A DNA stretch of 7,741 nt. It comes from Oceanihabitans sp. GTDB lineage: Bacteria > Bacteroidota > Bacteroidia > Flavobacteriales > Flavobacteriaceae. The translations under genes and the position numbers were made by a program. The notes beneath the pieces were generated by a model. It worked only from the letters and a program-made list of their open reading frames with translations, had not been told where the DNA came from and did not search any database. The number at the start of each line of letters is the position of its first letter. The first letter of the stretch is position 1. Of the stretch, positions 1 to 6,014 are shown piece by piece. The stretch spans positions 1-7,741 of the forward strand of contig JAGPUY010000420.1 in the NCBI GenBank assembly GCA_018067265.1, written 5' to 3'.

Positions 1-158
1 CTGGTAACACGGTACTTCGTGCTATTTTTGATAGTTTAAAATACGAGATTGTAGGTGTAGATTGTGTTGCAAGTGGGCACCTTACCAAAAAAGATCTTCC
101 TCGTGGTCACTGGAAACATTTAACAGAACAAGAGTTGAATACTTTAAAGATGTTGTAG
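1..158 (+). CDS. RsuA/RluB-family rRNA pseudouridine synthase, C-terminal fragment
   Basis: This is the 3' end of a gene that begins before the window. The frame is open from base 3 and stops at TAG 156-158, giving 51 residues. The stretch LTKKDLPRGHWKHLTEQEL is very close to the C-terminus I know from flavobacterial 23S rRNA pseudouridine synthases of the RsuA/RluB/RluF group, where it follows a segment of the type GRNRxVRRxFExLGYEV. Family members isomerise a specific uridine in rRNA. The catalytic Asp lies upstream and cannot be seen here. The preceding segment is recognisable (residues 2-12 reading NTVLRAIFDSL), but the usual Arg-rich NRxVRR signature is degenerate. The gene is followed by a strong terminator, so it is transcriptionally separate from the polyamine operon. 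Family assignment is fairly good; the exact paralogue and target site cannot be told. Confidence 0.7.
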   Translation, partial: GNTVLRAIFDSLKYEIVGVDCVASGHLTKKDLPRGHWKHLTEQELNTLKML

Positions 159-194
159 AATTTATAATACCGCTTCTAAAATCATATTACTATT

Positions 195-226
195 AAAAGT
201 GCTTCTTACCAAGAAGCACTTTTTTT
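195..226 (+). terminator. Rho-independent terminator of the pseudouridine synthase gene
   Basis: Bases 195-207 pair perfectly with 211-223 (13 bp, core GTGCTTCTT against AAGAAGCAC) around a 3-nt ACC loop. The 3' arm runs directly into a T tract at 220-226. It lies 36 nt after the stop codon at 158. The A run on the 5' side means it could also work weakly for transcription from the right. Confidence 0.88.
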
Positions 227-253
227 GTTATACACCCACAAGTAGCAAAATAA

Positions 254-448
254 ATTAGACGATTATTAGGGGCGATTGGTGTTTTAGTTGCCTATTTTTT
301 CAGCAATAAAAGGTGGTCACAACCAATTCAAAAAAAAATAAAAATTTTTCAAAAAAAAGATTACAATTCAAAAAAAAGTATTTCATTTGTATTGCATTTA
401 GCTGAACAAATTGAACTCTGTTTCTATGTTCGGGCTTTTGGAAATTAG
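254..448 (+). pseudogene. Possible remnant of a membrane-protein N-terminus
   Basis: After the in-frame TAA at 251-253, a frame runs to TAG at 446-448 without any ATG near its beginning. Its first part reads IRRLLGAIGVLVAYFFSNKR, a hydrophobic segment followed by a basic patch. This resembles the first transmembrane segment of NupC-type concentrative nucleoside transporters, which often carry a motif like G..VL..IA.LFS.NRK. The rest is Lys/Gln-rich low-complexity sequence encoded by A runs and does not continue the family. It could be a decayed gene stub or a chance frame in AT-rich DNA. I consider chance at least as likely. Confidence 0.18.
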
Positions 449-581
449 GAAGTCATATTCAAAAGCAGCTTACAGATTAAGCGACCGAATTTTAAAGCTA
501 ACTTCCGAGTATTCTACCATCGGTGCTAGTCAGCATCAATACGGCTTTGTGCCTACTACAGAACTAAAAATTCAAGTTTGA
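426..581 (+). CDS. Unrecognised 51-residue open frame, gene remnant or small gene
   Basis: ATG 426-428 opens a frame to TGA 579-581. The product begins MFGLLEIRKSYSKAAYRLSD and ends QHQYGFVPTTELKIQV. The amino-acid mix is balanced (Tyr, Arg, Gly, Ser, His) and unlike the Lys/Asn/Phe/Ile pattern expected from random AT-rich DNA, and local composition is less AT-rich than the flanks. The frame is open further upstream, from 402, without an earlier ATG. No domain is recognised, there is no signal peptide, and no clear promoter precedes it. It overlaps the end of the 254-448 frame in a different register, so the two could be frameshifted parts of one decayed gene, although the sequences do not suggest a common family. 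It may equally be a genuine small protein or a noncoding stretch. Confidence 0.25.
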   Translation: MFGLLEIRKSYSKAAYRLSDRILKLTSEYSTIGASQHQYGFVPTTELKIQV

Positions 582-726
582 ATTAATTCATAACATTTTT
601 TGTAACAGTGTTTTATGCGCTGTTTTCCGATTTATATTTTCAATATTTTTTTTAAAATAAAAACTGTAATATTTTAAATAAACTTTAGAATGTTATACTT
701 TACAATTAAAGACAAAACACACAAAC

Positions 727-2124
727 ATGAATACCAAGTATTTTGATCTAATCAATCAAACTTTCGATTTTCCTCAAGAAGAATTTAAACTAGAGGACAA
801 TAAATTAAGCTTCCATGATATCCACCTTATGGAGCTAGTTGAGCAATATGGAGCACCTTTAAAATTCACGTATTTACCGCAAATATCTAACAATATTCAG
901 CGTGCTAAAAAATGGTTTGCAGAAGCTATTGAAAAGCATGATTATAAAGGAAACTACAACTATTGCTATTGTACAAAAAGCTCGCATTTTAAACATGTAT
1001 TACATGAGGCGTTACAAAATGATATTCATATTGAAACCTCTTCGGCTTTTGATATTGATATTGTAGAAAACCTTAAAAAAGAAGGAAAAATAACAAATGA
1101 TACTTTTGTAATTAGCAACGGTTTTAAGCGTGCACAATATGTAACAAATATTGCTAGACTTATTAATGACGGACATAGAAATGCAATTCCTATAATTGAT
1201 AATTATGAGGAAATAGATTTACTTTCCGAAGAAATAAACGGCAAATTTAATGTTGGAATTCGTATTGCTTCCGAAGAAGAACCAAAGTTTGAGTTTTATA
1301 CCTCTAGATTAGGAATTGGTTATAAAAACATCGTACCATTTTATAAAAATCAAATTGCTGATAATAAAAAAGTGAGCCTTAAAATGTTGCACTTTTTCAT
1401 TAATACAGGAATTAGAGATAATGCCTACTATTGGAATGAATTGCAAAAATGTTTAAAAGTGTACACAAGCCTTAAAAAGATTTGTCCAACATTAGATAGC
1501 TTAAATATTGGTGGAGGTTTTCCTATCAAAAATTCGCTTGCTTACGATTTTGACTATGCGTATTTAGTAGACGAGATTGTAAATCAAATTAAAACAACTT
1601 GCGAAGAAGAAGGTGTAGATGTTCCAAATATTTTTACAGAATTTGGAAGCTTTACCGTTGGTGAAAGTGGCGGAGCTATCTATGAGATATTGTACCAAAA
1701 ACAACAAAACGATCGTGAAAAATGGAACATGATTAACTCGTCTTTCATTACAACGTTACCAGATACTTGGGCAATTAATAAGCGTTTTATCATGTTGCCA
1801 ATAAATCGTTGGGATCAAGGATATGAACGTGTTTTACTTGGCGGATTAACTTGTGATAGTGATGATTATTACAATAGCGAACAACACATGAACGCCATTT
1901 ACTTACCAAAATATAATAAAGATAAACCACTATATATTGGCTTTTTTAATACAGGAGCTTACCAAGAAACTATTGGAGGATTTGGTGGTTTACAACACTG
2001 TTTAATTCCGTCACCAAAACATATATTAATAGATAGAGATGCCGACGGAAAAATCTCTACTAAACTATTTAGTGAACAACAAAAAAGTGAAGACTTACTT
2101 AAAATTTTAGGTTATGCAAACTAA
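727..2124 (+). CDS. speA: Arginine decarboxylase, PLP-dependent, alanine-racemase fold
   Basis: This cytosolic enzyme should decarboxylate L-arginine to agmatine, the first step of polyamine synthesis. The 465 residues show the fold III (ODC/DapDC/ADC) layout: a PLP-binding barrel with the Schiff-base lysine K84 in YCYCTKSSHF, the SRLGIGYK segment at 193-200, a glycine loop IGGGFP at 261-266, and a C-terminal beta domain carrying the active-site Cys in GGLTCDSDD (C376, D377) and the Tyr/Gly segment GAYQETIGGFGG (410-421). Where ornithine decarboxylases have EPGR for PLP contacts, this protein has EFGS (305-308). I believe that is typical of the short Bacteroidota-type arginine decarboxylase, which is much smaller than the roughly 630-residue E. 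coli SpeA. An agmatinase gene immediately downstream, overlapping by 11 nt, supports arginine as substrate. The ATG at 727 is the first in frame and follows an A-rich leader lacking a Shine-Dalgarno sequence. Another basic amino acid as substrate cannot be excluded. Confidence 0.88.
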   Translation: MNTKYFDLINQTFDFPQEEFKLEDNKLSFHDIHLMELVEQYGAPLKFTYLPQISNNIQRAKKWFAEAIEKHDYKGNYNYCYCTKSSHFKHVLHEALQNDIHIETSSAFDIDIVENLKKEGKITNDTFVISNGFKRAQYVTNIARLINDGHRNAIPIIDNYEEIDLLSEEINGKFNVGIRIASEEEPKFEFYTSRLGIGYKNIVPFYKNQIADNKKVSLKMLHFFINTGIRDNAYYWNELQKCLKVYTSLKKICPTLDSLNIGGGFPIKNSLAYDFDYAYLVDEIVNQIKTTCEEEGVDVPNIFTEFGSFTVGESGGAIYEILYQKQQNDREKWNMINSSFITTLPDTWAINKRFIMLPINRWDQGYERVLLGGLTCDSDDYYNSEQHMNAIYLPKYNKDKPLYIGFFNTGAYQETIGGFGGLQHCLIPSPKHILIDRDADGKISTKLFSEQQKSEDLLKILGYAN

Positions 2125-3052
2125 AACGTATGCTGGTATTCCAGAAGATTTAGCAAGATTAGACAAAGCGAAAATTGTACTAATACCTGTACCTTATGAT
2201 GGTACAAGTACTTGGCAAAAAGGAGCAGATAAAGGTCCCGAAGCATTTTTAGATGCTTCCGAAAACATGGAACTTTATGACATTGAAACAGGAACTGAAG
2301 TATACCAACAAGGTGTGCATTTAGTAGACGCTGTAACTGAGAACAGTTCGCCAGAAGCAATGGTAGAAGCGGTACACAAAGCAACAAAAAAGTACATTAA
2401 AAGGAACAAGTTTGTAACCATTTTTGGTGGTGAGCATTCGGTTTCTATTGGTACAGTTCGCGCTTTTAATGAAATGTATCCAAACTTAACCGTTTTGCAA
2501 TTAGATGCACATGCAGATTTACGCAAAAGCTACGAAGGATCTACTTGTAACCACGCTTGCGCAATGTACGAAGCTAGTCAGAATACTAATTTAATTCAAG
2601 TAGGTATTCGTTCTATGGACGTGATGGAAAAAACGGTTATGGATGAAGAGAAAACGTATTTCGCTCATGAAATGGCTGAAGACAATACGTGGATGGATGC
2701 TGCCGTTGACCAAATGACAGAAAACGTTTTTATAACTATAGATTTAGATGTTTTTGATCCTTCTATTATGCCAAGCACTGGAACTCCAGAACCTGGTGGA
2801 TTATTATGGTATGAAACGATAGAGTTTTTAAAACAAGTTTTTGAAGAGAAAAACGTTGTAGGTTTTGATATCGTAGAACTTTGTCCAAATAAAATAGATA
2901 AGTCTTCCGATTTTCTTGCGGCTAAATTATACTATAAAATGTTAAGCTATAAGTTTAAAGATGAAGAAGCAGAAGATGATTATGACAATGCTTTCGATAA
3001 TACAATAAATAAAAATAACAATACTAAATTTCAAGATGAAGATGCGTACTAA
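2114..3052 (+). CDS. speB: Agmatinase (agmatine ureohydrolase), arginase family
   Basis: It hydrolyses agmatine to putrescine and urea in the cytosol with a binuclear Mn centre. All signature motifs of the ureohydrolase superfamily are present: GGEHSVSIG (H108), LDAHADLR (D131, H133, D135), and ITIDLDVFDPS (D210, D212). GTPEPGG (223-229) and the conserved Glu in GFDIVELCP (E255) follow. With 312 residues, the catalytic domain appears to end near AAKLYYKMLSYK (269-280). Residues 282-312 form a hydrophilic Asp/Glu/Asn-rich tail that looks disordered and is not part of the fold. The start lies 11 nt inside the arginine decarboxylase frame and the end overlaps the DHS-like gene, so translation is probably coupled. 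Related enzymes acting on guanidinobutyrate or other guanidines look similar, but the neighbouring decarboxylase makes agmatine the best substrate call. Confidence 0.9.
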   Translation: MQTKTYAGIPEDLARLDKAKIVLIPVPYDGTSTWQKGADKGPEAFLDASENMELYDIETGTEVYQQGVHLVDAVTENSSPEAMVEAVHKATKKYIKRNKFVTIFGGEHSVSIGTVRAFNEMYPNLTVLQLDAHADLRKSYEGSTCNHACAMYEASQNTNLIQVGIRSMDVMEKTVMDEEKTYFAHEMAEDNTWMDAAVDQMTENVFITIDLDVFDPSIMPSTGTPEPGGLLWYETIEFLKQVFEEKNVVGFDIVELCPNKIDKSSDFLAAKLYYKMLSYKFKDEEAEDDYDNAFDNTINKNNNTKFQDEDAY

Positions 3053-4016
3053 AGGACCAATTTCACAATTTATAGAAAAACACTACTTGCATTTTAACGC
3101 GGCAGCTTTAGTAGATGCAGCAAAAGGGTATGAAGCGCAGTTAGAAAGTGGTGCGAAAATGTTAGTATCTCTAGCAGGAGCAATGAGTACCGCAGAACTT
3201 GGTAAAAGTTTTGCCGAAATGATTCGTCAAGATAAAGTACAAATCATTTCTTGTACTGGAGCGAATTTAGAGGAAGATATCATGAACTTAGTAGCACATT
3301 CTCATTATAAACGTGTACCTAATTATAGAGATTTAACACCTCAAGACGAATGGGATTTATTAGAGAAAGGACTAAATAGAGTTACAGATACTTGTATTCC
3401 AGAAGAAGAAGCGTTTAGACGTTTACAACAACATATTGTGAAAATATGGAAAGATGCGGAAGCAAATGGCGAACGTTACTTACCACATGAATACATGTAT
3501 AAAATGTTACTATCAGGAGTTTTAGAGCAATATTACGAGATTGATTTAAAAGACTCTTGGATGTATGCTGCTGCAGAAAAAAACCTACCAATAGTTTGCC
3601 CAGGTTGGGAAGACAGTACGATGGGGAATATTTTTGCTAGCTACGTGCTTAAAGGAGAATTAAAAGCTAGTACTATGAAATCTGGTATTGAGTACATGAC
3701 GTTTTTAGCAGATTGGTACACCGATAATTCACAAAAAGGTATCGGTTTCTTCCAAATTGGAGGAGGTATTGCTGGAGATTTCCCTATTTGTGTGGTACCA
3801 ATGTTATACCAAGATATGGAGCGTCCGGAAACACCATTTTGGAGTTATTTCTGTCAGATTAGTGATTCTACAACAAGTTATGGTTCGTATTCTGGAGCAG
3901 TTCCAAATGAGAAAATTACTTGGGGAAAACTAGATATCGATACCCCAAAATTTATTATTGAAAGTGATGCAACTATTGTTGCACCTTTAATTTTTGCTTA
4001 TCTTTTAGATCAGTAA
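3036..4016 (+). CDS. Deoxyhypusine synthase-family protein, probable aminobutyltransferase acting on polyamines
   Basis: This is a 326-residue homologue of eukaryotic/archaeal deoxyhypusine synthase, an NAD-dependent enzyme that transfers the aminobutyl group of spermidine through an enzyme-lysine imine. Recognisable segments are SLAGAMSTAELG (45-56), ISCTGANLEEDIM (71-83), WEDSTMGNIF (191-200), the glycine loop QIGGGIAGDFPI (240-251), and GAVPNEKITWGKL (287-299). That last segment matches the DHS motif EAVSWGK and keeps the catalytic lysine, here K298, and the upstream Glu, E292. By my recall of the human enzyme, its PKHH loop and the Asp of GSDSG are replaced here (AGDFP, and Y285 in GSYSG), so the substrate pocket differs. 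Bacteria have no eIF5A, so a small amine acceptor such as putrescine, giving homospermidine, is inferred. Plant homospermidine synthase evolved from DHS in a comparable way. Translation starts at ATG 3036 or ATG 3042; the latter gives MRTKGPISQF and fits the family start better. Both lie inside the speB end. Confidence 0.85.
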   Translation: MKMRTKGPISQFIEKHYLHFNAAALVDAAKGYEAQLESGAKMLVSLAGAMSTAELGKSFAEMIRQDKVQIISCTGANLEEDIMNLVAHSHYKRVPNYRDLTPQDEWDLLEKGLNRVTDTCIPEEEAFRRLQQHIVKIWKDAEANGERYLPHEYMYKMLLSGVLEQYYEIDLKDSWMYAAAEKNLPIVCPGWEDSTMGNIFASYVLKGELKASTMKSGIEYMTFLADWYTDNSQKGIGFFQIGGGIAGDFPICVVPMLYQDMERPETPFWSYFCQISDSTTSYGSYSGAVPNEKITWGKLDIDTPKFIIESDATIVAPLIFAYLLDQ

Positions 4017-5551
4017 TGGAACCAAATAAAATTGATAATATAGAGCTTAAGTATCTAACGGTTAATGATTTTGAAGAGCTAAAAGAAGCTACTTTAGAAT
4101 CGTATGGCGGTGTGCTTAATTCGTACTGGAAAAAACACCATATAGAAGAATTAACTTCTATGTTTCCAGAAGGTCAAGTGGTTATAAAAATCGATGGAGA
4201 CATTGCAGGTTGTGCATTGTCTCTCATTGTAGATTATGATGCTATTGATGATGAACATACATACGAAGATATTATCGGTGGAAAATCTTTTAAAAATCAC
4301 GATCCAAATGGCGATGTGCTTTATGGTATTGATGTGTTTATAAAGCCACAATATAGAGGTTTACGTTTAGGAAGAAGATTGTATGATTATAGAAAAGAGG
4401 TTTGTGAAAACTTAAATTTAAAAGGAATTGTTTTTGGAGGAAGAATGCCAAACTTTCATAAACATAAAGAGTTAACTCCTAAACAATACATAGAAAAAGT
4501 AAAACGTAAAGAAATTCATGATCCTGTTTTAAACTTTCAAATTTCTAACGACTTTCATCCAGTTCGTGTATTAAAAGGATATTTAGAAGGCGATACAGCT
4601 TCTAACGAATATGCTGTTTTAATGGAATGGGATAATATCTATTATACCAAACCAAACAAAAAGGCAAGTTCTGTAAAAAGTATTGTAAGACTTGGTTTGA
4701 TACAGTGGCAAATGCGTCCGTATAAAGGGCTAGATGATTTAATGCAACAGGTAGAGTATTTTATCGATAGTGTTGCTGCTTATCGTTCTGATTTCGCTGT
4801 GTTTCCAGAGTTTTTTAATGCGCCTTTAATGGCAGAGTTTAACCATATGCATGAGCCAGATGCTATTAGAGAGTTGGCAAAATTTACGGAAGTCATTGTA
4901 AAAAAAATGCAGCAACTTTCTATTTCTTATAACATCAATATTATTACGGGTAGTATGCCAGAAGTAGTAGGCGATAAGTTATATAATGTTGGTTATTTAT
5001 GCCGAAGAGATGGAAGTGCAGAGCGTTACGAAAAAATTCATGTAACACCAGACGAAGCGAAAGTTTGGGGAATGCAACGCGGAAACAAATTGCAAACCTT
5101 TGAAACAGATGCTGGTAAGATTGGTATTCTAATTTGTTATGATTCGGAGTTTCCAGAACTATCTCGTTTGCTAGCAGATGAAGGTATGGATATTTTGTTC
5201 ATTCCTTTTTTAACAGACACACAAAATGGCTATTCTCGTGTTCGTTTATGTGCACAAGCACGTGCTATAGAGAATGAATGTTATGTGGCTATTTCTGGAA
5301 GCGTTGGGAATTTACCGAATGTAAATAATATGGATATTCAATATGCGCAATCTGCTGTATTTACGCCATGTGATTTTTCATTTCCAAGTAATGGTATCAA
5401 AGCAGAAGCGACTACCAATACCGAAATGATTCTAGTGGCAGATGTCGATTTAAGTCTTTTAAAAGAATTGCATTCTTTCGGAGCAGTAAAAAATTTAAAA
5501 GATAGACGAAAAGATTTTTACGATGTTATTAGAATTAACAACAATAAATAA
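4016..5551 (+). CDS. GNAT acetyltransferase and carbon-nitrogen hydrolase (nitrilase-superfamily) fusion protein
   Basis: This 511-residue, two-domain cytosolic protein carries a GNAT domain at about 8-210, with the acetyl-CoA pyrophosphate-binding segment YRGLRLGRRL (113-122) after the strand YGIDVFIKPQ. A short linker (about 211-222, TKPNKKASSV) leads into a nitrilase-superfamily domain (about 223-505). Its complete triad is E265 in FPEFF, K340 in YEKIHVTP and C374 in ILICYDSEFP. It most resembles the nitrilase branch defined by an N-terminal RimI-like acetyltransferase; the biochemical role of that branch is, to my knowledge, not settled. Nitrilase-superfamily enzymes commonly hydrolyse amides such as N-carbamoylputrescine. 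The upstream agmatinase already yields putrescine, so that step would be redundant. Acetylation or deamidation of a polyamine or related amine is an inference from context. Its ATG shares one base with the preceding stop (TAATG), the tightest coupling in the operon. It is the last operon gene. Confidence 0.88.
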   Translation: MEPNKIDNIELKYLTVNDFEELKEATLESYGGVLNSYWKKHHIEELTSMFPEGQVVIKIDGDIAGCALSLIVDYDAIDDEHTYEDIIGGKSFKNHDPNGDVLYGIDVFIKPQYRGLRLGRRLYDYRKEVCENLNLKGIVFGGRMPNFHKHKELTPKQYIEKVKRKEIHDPVLNFQISNDFHPVRVLKGYLEGDTASNEYAVLMEWDNIYYTKPNKKASSVKSIVRLGLIQWQMRPYKGLDDLMQQVEYFIDSVAAYRSDFAVFPEFFNAPLMAEFNHMHEPDAIRELAKFTEVIVKKMQQLSISYNINIITGSMPEVVGDKLYNVGYLCRRDGSAERYEKIHVTPDEAKVWGMQRGNKLQTFETDAGKIGILICYDSEFPELSRLLADEGMDILFIPFLTDTQNGYSRVRLCAQARAIENECYVAISGSVGNLPNVNNMDIQYAQSAVFTPCDFSFPSNGIKAEATTNTEMILVADVDLSLLKELHSFGAVKNLKDRRKDFYDVIRINNNK

Positions 5552-5587
5552 TATATTTAAACAATAAAACATTAATTATAAGATTAG

Positions 5588-5613
5588 ATTTTCGCTTTCG
5601 CGGAAATGAAAAT
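5588..5613 (+). repeat. Imperfect palindrome after the polyamine operon, possible terminator or intergenic repeat
   Basis: Bases 5588-5599 and 5602-5613 form an imperfect inverted repeat around the CGCTTTCGCG core, with outer arms ATTTTC and GAAAAT, an internal G-T and a C-A mismatch. It lies 37 nt after the stop of the GNAT-nitrilase gene and 9 nt before the next ATG. It has no T tract long enough to be a convincing terminator. Palindromes around GCTTTCGCGAAAGC are frequent between genes in flavobacteria in my experience, and this looks like a decayed copy. It could also sit in the leader of the downstream gene and influence its translation. Confidence 0.4.
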
Positions 5614-5622
5614 ACATTTTAA

Positions 5623-5946
5623 ATGGCAAATAAAAGAGACAACCTAAAAAGAGTAATTGTAGATTTTAAAAAGCTAACACCAGAAATTTTAGCTTTATTA
5701 GTAGAAAGATATCCTGATGGTTATGATGATGACCAAGTAGTGTCTTTTAGAAACGCTAAAAATGAACTAATTGAAGCAATTGAAGTAACTACAGAAGACA
5801 CCAAGTATTTGGTGAAAGTCAGTACTAAACTGGAAGTTACTATGGAAAATTATGACGAAGATGATTATGAGGATTTTGATGAAAGCGATCCAGAAGCTGT
5901 TCAAGATCCAGAATTATCAGATGAAGACGCTGAAGATTTAGACTAA
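5623..5946 (+). CDS. Small, strongly acidic protein of unknown function
   Basis: This 107-residue cytosolic protein has no recognised catalytic motif, signal peptide or membrane segment. Residues 1-70 look like a small folded alpha/beta domain: a basic N-terminus (MANKRDNLKR), VDFKKLTPEILALLVERYP, then two strand-like stretches, ELIEAIEVTT and TKYLVKVSTK. Residues 75-107 are an acidic tail with 19 Asp/Glu in 33 positions and no basic residue. Such tails are common in proteins that contact nucleic-acid-binding partners or mimic nucleic acid, but that is only a possibility. I recall similar unnamed proteins across Flavobacteriaceae, so it is probably a conserved lineage gene. It begins 71 nt after the polyamine operon, with a palindrome between, and is followed by a 68-nt gap. 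Whether it shares the operon's transcript is unclear. The ATG at 5623 is the first in frame. Confidence 0.85.
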   Translation: MANKRDNLKRVIVDFKKLTPEILALLVERYPDGYDDDQVVSFRNAKNELIEAIEVTTEDTKYLVKVSTKLEVTMENYDEDDYEDFDESDPEAVQDPELSDEDAEDLD

Positions 5947-6014
5947 AAATCGAAATCGTATGGTTTTATTTTGTAACTTAATATAAGCAAAGTTAGAACT
6001 TTAAAAACCTGTTT

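Larger units (their letters stand above)
227..726. other. Long intergenic region upstream of the polyamine operon
   Basis: This is 500 bp with no confidently identified gene. The left part (about 240-400) is AT-rich with several A8-A9 runs. The middle (about 420-580) has a more coding-like composition and carries the small open frames listed separately. The right part (582-726) is very AT-rich leader sequence before the arginine decarboxylase start. An imperfect hairpin at 604-624 (AACAGTG against CGCTGTT, one G-T pair, 7-nt loop) is followed by only four T and could be a weak terminator or a leader structure. I looked for the Bacteroidota promoter pattern and found only poor partial matches, such as TATATTTT at 633-640 with no properly spaced upstream TTG. 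The operon promoter presumably lies within 582-726, but I cannot place it. Confidence 0.6.

Noticed and set aside
300..380. A-run-rich stretch as a CRISPR or tandem repeat
   Set aside because: The A8-A9 runs are separated by unrelated sequence. There is no repeated unit or regular spacer length.
426..581. tRNA, tmRNA or attachment site in the less AT-rich intergenic patch
   Set aside because: No T-loop GTTCGAxxC, no CCA end and no cloverleaf pairing could be found on either strand.
604..626. Hairpin with short T run as a terminator
   Set aside because: The 7-bp stem has a G-T pair and a 7-nt loop, with only four T after the stem. No confident gene ends just before it, so it is mentioned only within the intergenic entry.
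633..640. TATATTTT as a Bacteroidota -7 promoter element for the polyamine operon
   Set aside because: It fits TAnnTTTG only loosely, and the nearest TTTTTTG upstream (596-602) is about 30 nt away, too far for a -33 element.
2121..2387. 88-codon open frame on the minus strand
   Set aside because: It lies entirely within speB, whose frame has all ureohydrolase metal motifs. The Leu-rich translation is typical of an antisense shadow.
2275..2526. 83-codon open frame on the minus strand
   Set aside because: It lies inside the speB coding region opposite the conserved GGEHS and DAHAD motifs and has no family signature of its own.
4151..4351. 66-codon open frame on the minus strand
   Set aside because: It is opposite the GNAT domain of the fusion protein and has no recognisable domain or promoter.
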